Shown here piece after piece: positions 33,210-41,204 of a stretch of 64,000 nt of DNA. The notes beneath the pieces were generated by a model. That model was not told the origin of the DNA. It saw only the letters and a program-made list of their open reading frames with translations, and did no database searches. The position numbers and the translations under genes are program-made. Position 1 is the first letter of the stretch. The number at the start of each line of letters is the position of its first letter. This DNA comes from an uncultured Bacteroidota bacterium (lineage in GTDB: Bacteria; Bacteroidota; Bacteroidia; Bacteroidales; P3), in contig CACYJU010000006.1 in the NCBI GenBank assembly GCA_902774845.1, positions 1-64,000 of the forward strand, read 5' to 3'.

Positions 33210-36200
33210 CTATCTCAGCAGTGTCACCGTGCCTATCTGCTTATGCCAAACATCAGGCTCTATCTCGTTGCGGTAACGAGCGATATAGGTGTAGGTGGAA
33301 CGCGGGCACTCAATGCCGTTGTGGTCGCCCCTCCAGCCTTCCTCCAGGTTGGTGGTGTGGAAGACCAGCAGACCCTCACGTGTGTAGATATAGAGTTCGT
33401 ACTCTATGATGCCACGTCCGATGGCGTTGAAGGTCTTGTTGATATTCAGGTTGGGAGTGAACACATTCGGGAACCAGAGCTGGCTCTTGCGCAAATAGAG
33501 AACTGTATCGAGGACATCTGTGCATATACCGTTGACAGCCAAGAGTGAGAAGCGCACGGAGTCGTCGTCACAGAGGGCGCGACCGCTGATGGTGTTCTCG
33601 TTGGAGACCTGGATGTCGTTGACATACCAGGTGACCTGCTGGGTGTTCTGGCTGGTCGAGGTGGCGGTCCAGTCGAGGTCATCACAGGTGAGGAACGGTT
33701 TCTGGAAGGCAATGCCTGCGACAGGCAGATCGAGCGGTGCGAGACGGATGGTGGCCGTGACCTGGCAGAGCATGGCGGTGCCATAGCCTGCATTCAGCGT
33801 GTAGTCGGTTATCTGCGGCGGGTTGACCTCTATCTCAAGGTCGTGACGCTGGTTGAAGAGGTCGGGATCGCTCGGCTGACAACTCCAGATGTGGTTGACG
33901 TCGGCATTGATGCTACCGGTTACGATATAATGTCCGAGTTCACAGGTGTGGTACTCTTCGATATTCACCGTGATAGGCATACGCGGCACCACCTGGAGGG
34001 CAACGATACTGTCGCATCCGTTGGTGGCAGTGATGGTCACAGTGTGGTTACCAGCGGGATAAGCATGACCACGGTAGATGAGCGACTCACCCGAGCATAC
34101 GGTGTCGACATACGAACCGTAGCGCGTGTTGTTGATAGTTAGATGGAGTGTAATGGTGCTGTCGCATCCGGCATGGTTCTGGATGGTCACCTGCGGAGTG
34201 TTGGTAGAGTAGGTATACGTCTGTCCATTCATCGGCCAAGTGTAGGTGTCACAACGGGTGACGGGAAATACCGACGAGGAAGCGTGACTAATGGTCAAGT
34301 GGAGGTAAACCGTGGAGTCGCAACCCACGCTGTTGAGTCCAGCGTAGACATTCGGCGCGTTGGTCGAATAGGTGTAGGTCATGCTGTTCATAGGCCAGGT
34401 ATAGCTGTCGCAGGCGGTATGGGCGTCGATACCCGAAGTGCTGCGGTTGATGGTCAGGTGCAGCACGATGGTCGAGTCGCAACCGAAGGAGTTGCCGTTG
34501 GGCAGTGTTATCGACGGTGTGTTGGTCGAGTTGGTATAGGTCTGGCCGTTGCGATACCAAGTATAGGTGTTGCAGGCGACTTCCTCGTCCACTCCGCTCG
34601 AGGAGTGGTTGATGGTCAGATGGAGAGTGTCGGCTCCGGTGCAGGTACCTATGGTATAGGTGTCCACTATGACGTCGGAGTTGGTACGCGTGTAGCTGTG
34701 ACCACGGATAGTCCAGGTGTAGGTGTCGCAAGCGGTGGCGTAGTGCACCTGATAATCGTTATGGTAGACCGTAAGGTTAAGCGTGGTGGTAGAGTCACAT
34801 CCAGCGGCATTTGTGGTGGTGTAGGTCGGAGTGTTGGTAGACTCGGTGTAGGTCACACCATGCCACTCGTAAGTCTCACAAGCGGTAGTGGTATATATAG
34901 CGTTGTTGGAGTGGTTGACTGTGAGGTTCAAGGTCACTACAGAGTCGCACCCAGCCGCGTTGGTGGTGGTGTAGGTGGCGGTATTGTTCGACGAGGTGTA
35001 GGTCACGCCGTGCCATGTGAACTGATCACAGACGACATAGGTCTCCACGCCTGTCGAGGCCGCACCGTCAACATCGACCGTCACCGACTTCTCAATGGAA
35101 CATTCAGCATCGTCGGTGATGGTAACCGTATAGGTTCCGGGAGCGAGGTTTGAAAGCGAGGTGCCAGTCTGTGAAGTCACGTTGGTGGCACCAGTACCGC
35201 TCGAAGTCCATGCATAATGGTATTGAGGAGAACCGCCGGCCACGCCAGAGAGTGTCACGGTGCCATCGTTGGCACCAGTACAGCTCACATTGGTGTGATC
35301 GAGCTCGTTGGCAGTAAGCGGCTGCGGCACTTTCACCTCCACATCCCAGGTAGCACGGTTGCCACAGTGGTCTTCGATGGTGATATGCACGTCGGTATTG
35401 TCGTCGATATCATTGCCAGGCAGCGGAACTTGTATCATCTCAGCGATGCCGCAGTTGTCGGTGGGCTGCATGAGGGCGATGATGTCAGGTACACGATAGC
35501 GGCAATCATAGCCGAGCACTTCGGCGTCGACATCATCGAAGGTGGTGGTGAAGGCCGGATTGGTGCCGTCGACGGTGCTGAACGAGATGGTAGCGGTGTC
35601 CTTACATCCGTTGGCGTCGGTGAGATAGAGGGTGTCTGCATACTCGGTGCAGGTCCCGTTGGCAGGAATGGTGGCGGTGGCGGCGGTGCCAGTGTAGGAG
35701 TTCTGGTTGCCATGCCACTCATATATATAAGGTGTCTGCGCGTTGGTAATGTTCGGAGTTATGACATAGTTGCCCGACATGCGGGGGCATCCGCCGGCTC
35801 CGTCGGGGGCTGTAAGGGTGAGGTTTGGCTTGGGATAAGCATGGACATGCAGCGAGACGGTCGAGTCGCAGCCGCTGGTGGTAGTAAAATGCTGTTGCAG
35901 ATCGCCAGCCGCCGCAAAATCGCCCCAGTCGCCATGCCAGTTGTTCAGCGGGAAGTTGTCGGGACAGATGGTGGTGTCGAACGTAACCGTTATTTCGTTG
36001 CTTATCGTGAGGTTGAGCGTCACAATGCTGTCGCATCCCATAGCTGTGGTCAAGTTGGCCGTATAGGTGCCCGACTGCGTGTAGGTCTGCCCGTTGGCAC
36101 TCCATGTGTAGGACTCGCAAGCCTGGGCATTCACGGTCTCGCTTACCGATCCAGATATCGAGAGCACCAATGTGGCGGTGTCGGGGCAGCCTGCAGGTGT

Positions 36201-39200
36201 GAGGCCTGCGTCGACATAGGTGCCAGAGGTGGTGTAGGTCTGATTGTTGCGAGCCCAGGTGTAAGGTTCGCACTGTCCGTTGACCTCCTCGGTGCTGTGG
36301 ACGGTGGGATTCATCGTCACTGTCACGATATTCTCATAGGTGCTGGTGCAACCGTATTCGTCGCGGAGGAAGAGGTCACATGATTCGGTGCCGTTGAAGT
36401 TATCCGGTGGGGTGATTTCCATATAGACACCGCTCTTGGTGGAGTTCCAACCGCAGGTAACCCACGAAGAATCGAGGTCAACAGTGTAAGACCAGCTGTC
36501 AGGCAGGAGTTCCTCGTTAAGGCCCAGCTCCCAGTTGAAGATATGACCATTGTCACCACTCCATCCATCAACCACCTCTATAGACCACGTACCGTTCAGC
36601 GGGCATGTTATCAGGTTGTTGAACGTTTCCTGTGGGACGTAAATCTGTGACATATTGGCCAAATCTGATGAGTCAACAGTGCTATTATGCACATTAGCGT
36701 CGTCATAAATCAAACCGGTACCACCGGCATACACATATCCACGATTGGTGTTTTCTGACCAGATATAGTTCCAACCCACACCCAACTCGTTACCAGATGC
36801 CGTCGGGTCGCAACTTGTACTGTTACCAGAGTTAGGTTCACCGAAATTAACCCCATGGTTGCTGGATCCAACTCCATCAACCCACGAATCATATCCTGAG
36901 GGAATCTGTGCGTGGCATGTAGCAGAACCACTACCACACTGGCTCAAAATAACAGAACGCCTTCCACTAGGACAGGTTATAGCTATATAGATATCACCGA
37001 TAAACGTGTGCTCTATATTCAACATTACATAGAGTAGGTCGTTTGCATTTCGTATTGTTGCACCTGCCGAGAAGTCTGAGAATGTAACTGATGAACGGTA
37101 GAAGCAGTTGCCGTTACAAGGTTCCCCATCAGGAAGCAGTATAGTGTCGCTAACACCCAACGTGGTGGCAGCACCACCACTGGGACGTACCACATCAATA
37201 GCTCCGACACCGTCGGTCGACACATATATATTAAAGGGTTCACCATGACAGAGGTTGAAACTGGGTCGTGTGGCAACCTGGAACACACCAGCCACCCTGA
37301 CACGCACTGGTATAGAGATGCAGTCGCTGTTGTTGCGTCTGACCTGAAGCATCACACCATATCCTGCCGTACGGTCGTAGGTGTAGGTAAACTGCGTTCC
37401 GGTGAATTCCTGTATAAGTCCACCAGTAGATGAAGTTAAACGCCATGTGTAGCTGTATGTACCGTTACAGGTGTTCAGTTTCTGCACACGGAGCGTCATC
37501 GGCGTGTTTAGACATACATCGGCATAGTAGTAACCGTCGTCAGCAAGATGCAACGGGAAAGGTTTGTTGTCCTGATAGATGTAGAACGACTCGAAGTCGC
37601 AGCAACCAAGGTTGTTGGCCGTCACCGTCCAGTTGATGGTACGTGTAACGGTGCATCCCATCGCATTGGTGGCGGTAATGGTGAACGAGCCGGAGCCGGC
37701 TGCCGTAGGTGTGCCAGAGAAGGAGCCGTCGCTGTTCAATGTCAACCAAGCCGGCATTCCATTGGCGGTGAAGGTTGCACCCTCATGAGAGCCTTCGGGA
37801 GGATAGCCGTACATAGGTACTCCCACATAACCACTCACAGTGGAAGTCGTGGCATCGTACTGCACATCAAATACATGAACCGTAGCCGGCACACGAGAGC
37901 TGTAGCAATGCTGATCAGTATTGTAAGCTGCCACGTAATAGGTGGTGGTGGCACTCACGTTGGTATGGTAGGAGTAACCCGTGTAGATAGGTGAATCAGC
38001 AAGCACATCGTCAAACCACTGCAGCTGTAGGTTGCCCTCGTCATCACGTACTGTGGCGGTAAGATCGACAGCCTGCGGAGTGCATATTGAAATAGCCTGT
38101 GTCGAGGGAATATGTGCAGGGCAGATAACCTGCAGTTCGTATGAATCGCTGGCCGAGCAGACATCACCGTCTATAGGAGCAAAAACCGAGATAGTGGTAG
38201 TTCCGAGCGAATGAGTGGTGATGATTCCATTCTCATCAACGGTGGCAACAGACGGATCAGATGAAGACCAAGTCAGGACTCCATTATTACCATCGCGATT
38301 AAGAGTAACATTGGGTTGACCTCCAAGGTAACACATAACCATCGAGTTAGAGAAACCGAAATTTACCGGACGCGTATCGCACGGCTCTATGCAAATCTTG
38401 ATATTGGGTCGCGAGGATGTTGTGTATTTAGAACCAGAATAGGAACCTATCGTTGCAGGTATAGCATCGTAGGTGTCACTGTATGAATACAACACGGTAC
38501 TACCCGTGGTAGAGGTATAGTAGAACGATGATGATGCTGTGGAGGTTGCACCACAGTCTACAGCCACAACCAGGTTGTTTATACCAGAATAGGTGAACGG
38601 TTCGGTAAGCTGAATCACATTCCAGCCTGCCACGATATTCCACGTACCGCTATACACAAGCTGCAAGTCGCTTGCAGGCACCCAGTCGGCAGTGGAAGAG
38701 AATGTCGATGCCGTGGTCTCACCAATATAGATGTCGACGACTCTGGCCACACTGTTCGAACTGTATGCGTTAAAACCTATAGCTGTGATAAGTCCAGGTG
38801 TACCGATTTCCTCAGCGGTATATATCATCTGGTCATAGCTGTTCTTGTAATATCCGTACAATGGAGATGCACTCGTAGTACTGGTTCCTGTGCCAATCTT
38901 GCGGCAGCCGTCGCCAGCCTCAATGGTGTAGCGAGCACGCTCTTTGCAGTAACCTGCCATCTCTGAAACCGCAGTTATAGTAACACGTCCTTCAACCCCA
39001 GTGAACGTCACATTTCCGTTTGCATCAACGGTGGCGACAGCGGTGTTACTACTCTCATAACTGATAGTTCCATTACCTGGTGTAAGATTAGCCGACAAAT
39101 TCGGCTCTGCAAAATCACCACTGCCTATCACGTAAGTATATGAGGCAGGACCGTCGAATGCAAAGGTACCAGTGCGATGCGTACAGGCTTCGGAGATACA

Positions 39201-40640
39201 GAATGCGGTATTCACACGACTCGAGCCATAGGAGCCACTAGTTGCCAAATCGTTCACTCCATAGTGGGTACCGTCGCTTTGATAATACCATACGGTATTC
39301 CCTGTTGTGGCTGTATATCTAAAGACATACGAACTTCCATCATAATCGCCTGAGTTATCGTCAACTGCCACCACAAGGTTTCCTCCGTCATAATCAAATT
39401 CCTCATTCAAGTCAAAATAATTCCATGTACCATTACCAGAGCAGTTAAGTGGACCGGAATACACCAACTGCAACCCAGCGGTTATAAACTCAGACGCCGC
39501 ACCGCTTGCAAACGACGAGCGAGAGGTGTTGGCCATGTATATCTTCACATTTGTCTTTGACGTCATCCCTGACGTATATCCGTATTGGAAACCAATCCTC
39601 TCTATTGTGCCACCGCTGGGATATCCTATTTCGTCCGTTGTGAATATCATCTCAACCAAACTGTAGTTGTAGAAATTGTTGACCGGTGTGTTGTATGTTG
39701 TCGAAGTACCAGTTCCCACTTTCACACAGCCATTATTCACGTTGATGGTGTAGGAGGTAGACTTGTCGCAGTAAGTGCCAGAGACAGCCACCGTAGCCGT
39801 AATGGTAACCATACCCTCCTGTCCAGTGAAAGAAACAGCTCCAGTCGTTGCGTTAACGGTAGCAACCGCCGTATTTGACGAGGAATAGGTTGGAGTACCC
39901 GAGGGTGTAAGATTGTTTACAAGAGTAGGAGCGGTGAAGGTATTTCCAATGAGGTGGTTGATAGTGGTAGTCACAGGAGTGGAACCGTTGCGGAACTCAA
40001 AAGTACCAGTACGAGGGGTACAATATCTTATCAGCCTAATATTCGACAAATAAGCGTCAACCGATGTACCTGTTGTAGAGGTACCTGGATCGCTGCTGTC
40101 CTGATGCTTGTACCAGTGCCTACCTGTAACAGATGTGTAATAGCAACTACGACTGCAACCACCACTTGTGCTGCAACCCTTACCCATAACGGCAACAAGG
40201 ATAGCCTTACCCGCAGTATGTTGGAAATCACTGCTGAAATTGAAAGTATTCCATCCTGTGGTTGAGGTAAACGACGTGTTGCGATACACCTGCGTAGCCC
40301 CAGAGGTAAAGGTGGCGAAAGTTGTGCTGGTATTCAATGTGTAGCTGGCATCAACATCCTTCATCCATATCGTCATCTGAGCACCGGTTGTGGTACTGTT
40401 AGATGATACGTTATAGGCAATACCCGTGATTGTGAGGGCGCTGTTCAGCTGTGTCGCATCAGACGGTGTGTAAAGGTAGACATCGTATTGCCAACCATAG
40501 AAACCCGGCAACGGATAATAATTGGTCGACGTACCCGTACCAATTTCAATTGTCTGAGCCTTAGCACTCCCACACATCACCATCATCACCACTGCAGCAA
40601 CCGAAAAAAACGAACTTAAACGTGTAATAATGTTCCTCAT
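33210..40640 (-). CDS. Second giant T9SS type B surface protein (2,476 residues)
   Basis: Signal peptide (MRNIITRLSSFFSVAAVVMM...SAKA) then three tandem modules of about 270 residues, each with a GTGTSTT start and a BIG2-like SSNTAVATVDANGxVTFTG part (about 30-850). A putative Ig domain (VGVPMYGYPPEG...AWLTLNSDGSFSGTP, about 937-997) and a P-domain-like region (about 1163-1373, with GTWSIEVVDGWSGDNGHIFNWEL) follow. Eight or nine CDxxxW repeats (CDTYTWPMNGQTYTYS type, about 1446-2200) are interleaved with HYR/SprB-like parts. The last 90 residues form a type B sorting domain (FPNVFTPNLNINKTFN ... GIIEYELYIYTREG). The C-terminal 350 residues are paralogous to those of the 14-kb gene. Its own promoter box is at 40712-40705 and a strong terminator follows. 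Confidence 0.9.
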   Translation of the reverse strand: MRNIITRLSSFFSVAAVVMMVMCGSAKAQTIEIGTGTSTNYYPLPGFYGWQYDVYLYTPSDATQLNSALTITGIAYNVSSNSTTTGAQMTIWMKDVDASYTLNTSTTFATFTSGATQVYRNTSFTSTTGWNTFNFSSDFQHTAGKAILVAVMGKGCSTSGGCSRSCYYTSVTGRHWYKHQDSSDPGTSTTGTSVDAYLSNIRLIRYCTPRTGTFEFRNGSTPVTTTINHLIGNTFTAPTLVNNLTPSGTPTYSSSNTAVATVNATTGAVSFTGQEGMVTITATVAVSGTYCDKSTSYTINVNNGCVKVGTGTSTTYNTPVNNFYNYSLVEMIFTTDEIGYPSGGTIERIGFQYGYTSGMTSKTNVKIYMANTSRSSFASGAASEFITAGLQLVYSGPLNCSGNGTWNYFDLNEEFDYDGGNLVVAVDDNSGDYDGSSYVFRYTATTGNTVWYYQSDGTHYGVNDLATSGSYGSSRVNTAFCISEACTHRTGTFAFDGPASYTYVIGSGDFAEPNLSANLTPGNGTISYESSNTAVATVDANGNVTFTGVEGRVTITAVSEMAGYCKERARYTIEAGDGCRKIGTGTSTTSASPLYGYYKNSYDQMIYTAEEIGTPGLITAIGFNAYSSNSVARVVDIYIGETTASTFSSTADWVPASDLQLVYSGTWNIVAGWNVIQLTEPFTYSGINNLVVAVDCGATSTASSSFYYTSTTGSTVLYSYSDTYDAIPATIGSYSGSKYTTSSRPNIKICIEPCDTRPVNFGFSNSMVMCYLGGQPNVTLNRDGNNGVLTWSSSDPSVATVDENGIITTHSLGTTTISVFAPIDGDVCSASDSYELQVICPAHIPSTQAISICTPQAVDLTATVRDDEGNLQLQWFDDVLADSPIYTGYSYHTNVSATTTYYVAAYNTDQHCYSSRVPATVHVFDVQYDATTSTVSGYVGVPMYGYPPEGSHEGATFTANGMPAWLTLNSDGSFSGTPTAAGSGSFTITATNAMGCTVTRTINWTVTANNLGCCDFESFYIYQDNKPFPLHLADDGYYYADVCLNTPMTLRVQKLNTCNGTYSYTWRLTSSTGGLIQEFTGTQFTYTYDRTAGYGVMLQVRRNNSDCISIPVRVRVAGVFQVATRPSFNLCHGEPFNIYVSTDGVGAIDVVRPSGGAATTLGVSDTILLPDGEPCNGNCFYRSSVTFSDFSAGATIRNANDLLYVMLNIEHTFIGDIYIAITCPSGRRSVILSQCGSGSATCHAQIPSGYDSWVDGVGSSNHGVNFGEPNSGNSTSCDPTASGNELGVGWNYIWSENTNRGYVYAGGTGLIYDDANVHNSTVDSSDLANMSQIYVPQETFNNLITCPLNGTWSIEVVDGWSGDNGHIFNWELGLNEELLPDSWSYTVDLDSSWVTCGWNSTKSGVYMEITPPDNFNGTESCDLFLRDEYGCTSTYENIVTVTMNPTVHSTEEVNGQCEPYTWARNNQTYTTSGTYVDAGLTPAGCPDTATLVLSISGSVSETVNAQACESYTWSANGQTYTQSGTYTANLTTAMGCDSIVTLNLTISNEITVTFDTTICPDNFPLNNWHGDWGDFAAAGDLQQHFTTTSGCDSTVSLHVHAYPKPNLTLTAPDGAGGCPRMSGNYVITPNITNAQTPYIYEWHGNQNSYTGTAATATIPANGTCTEYADTLYLTDANGCKDTATISFSTVDGTNPAFTTTFDDVDAEVLGYDCRYRVPDIIALMQPTDNCGIAEMIQVPLPGNDIDDNTDVHITIEDHCGNRATWDVEVKVPQPLTANELDHTNVSCTGANDGTVTLSGVAGGSPQYHYAWTSSGTGATNVTSQTGTSLSNLAPGTYTVTITDDAECSIEKSVTVDVDGAASTGVETYVVCDQFTWHGVTYTSSNNTATYTTTNAAGCDSVVTLNLTVNHSNNAIYTTTACETYEWHGVTYTESTNTPTYTTTNAAGCDSTTTLNLTVYHNDYQVHYATACDTYTWTIRGHSYTRTNSDVIVDTYTIGTCTGADTLHLTINHSSSGVDEEVACNTYTWYRNGQTYTNSTNTPSITLPNGNSFGCDSTIVLHLTINRSTSGIDAHTACDSYTWPMNSMTYTYSTNAPNVYAGLNSVGCDSTVYLHLTISHASSSVFPVTRCDTYTWPMNGQTYTYSTNTPQVTIQNHAGCDSTITLHLTINNTRYGSYVDTVCSGESLIYRGHAYPAGNHTVTITATNGCDSIVALQVVPRMPITVNIEEYHTCELGHYIVTGSINADVNHIWSCQPSDPDLFNQRHDLEIEVNPPQITDYTLNAGYGTAMLCQVTATIRLAPLDLPVAGIAFQKPFLTCDDLDWTATSTSQNTQQVTWYVNDIQVSNENTISGRALCDDDSVRFSLLAVNGICTDVLDTVLYLRKSQLWFPNVFTPNLNINKTFNAIGRGIIEYELYIYTREGLLVFHTTNLEEGWRGDHNGIECPRSTYTYIARYRNEIEPDVWHKQIGTVTLLR

Positions 40641-40704
40641 ATCGTTGATTTATTATTAGTTACACAATATTTTTCAATGATATATTTTTACTATTATACA
40701 ACGG

Positions 40705-40712
40705 CAAAATTA
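40705..40712 (-). promoter_or_regulatory. -7 box (TAATTTTG) for the second giant gene
   Basis: Minus-strand TAATTTTG, 64 bp before the ATG at 40640. Confidence 0.5.
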
Positions 40713-40868
40713 GGAATTAGTTTCGACATTTACAAGTTTTTAAGAGATTTTTTTTTATTTTTTAACGAACAGGGAGTATGATTGCGTAAATGCGTGATTG
40801 CTTGAATGCTTGAGTAGTAAATATAATCAATTACCAACAATCACTAAATCAACAAATTACTACCGTCG

Positions 40869-40923
40869 CTTCGATCTAGCTTCGATTTAGGTTCGATATA
40901 GCTTCGAGGTAGCTTCGAATAAG
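40869..40923. repeat. 11-bp array i (CTTCGATxTAG), five units
   Basis: Five contiguous 11-mers: CTTCGATCTAG, CTTCGATTTAG, GTTCGATATAG, CTTCGAGGTAG, CTTCGAATAAG. First of three arrays in the gene-free stretch 40641-41204. Before it (40783-40860) lie 8-bp GCGTGATT/GCTTGAAT and ATCACTAA repeats. Confidence 0.95.
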
Positions 40924-40925
40924 CG

Positions 40926-40980
40926 CCCACCTAACTCCCATTTAACTCCCACCTAACTCCGCACTAACTCCGACTCAACT
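40926..40980. repeat. 11-bp array ii (CCCACCTAACT), five units
   Basis: Five contiguous 11-mers: CCCACCTAACT, CCCATTTAACT, CCCACCTAACT, CCGCACTAACT, CCGACTCAACT. It begins two bases after array i but has an unrelated sequence. Confidence 0.95.
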
Positions 40981-40999
40981 ACGCATTTTCCTATAAGTC

Positions 41000-41126
41000 G
41001 TATAGAACTCGTATACAAACCGTATAGAAGTCGTATACAAACCGTATAGAAGTCGTATACAACTCGTATACAACTCGTATACAAACCGTATACAAACCGT
41101 ATACAACTCGTATACAACTCGTATAG
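41000..41126. repeat. 11-bp array iii (GTATACAAxxC), eleven units plus a partial
   Basis: Eleven 11-mers in an exact frame from 41000 to 41120, alternating GTATACAAACC, GTATAGAAGTC and GTATACAACTC, with a partial unit to 41126. The array ends 45 bp before the feoAB promoter box. Confidence 0.95.
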
Positions 41127-41170
41127 AAAAATCACTACTATTGGGGATTGCCTCGATAAAATTTACTTAC

Positions 41171-41178
41171 TACCTTTG
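41171..41178 (+). promoter_or_regulatory. -7 box (TACCTTTG) for feoAB
   Basis: TACCTTTG, 26 bp before the ATG at 41205, directly downstream of the 11-bp arrays. Confidence 0.6.
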
Positions 41179-41204
41179 CAAATTGAAAGAATCTGACTTA
41201 AATC

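Noticed and set aside
36323-36571. Small minus-strand frames within the second giant gene
   Set aside because: They overlap the well-supported frame in another phase and have no start or domain support.
41000-41126. The 11-bp array as a CRISPR array
   Set aside because: There are no spacers, the units are contiguous 11-mers, and no cas gene is in the window.
40953-41135. A 60-codon minus-strand frame with YTSCIR-like repeats
   Set aside because: It is a translation of the 11-bp array; the period is not a multiple of three and there is no start context or homologue.
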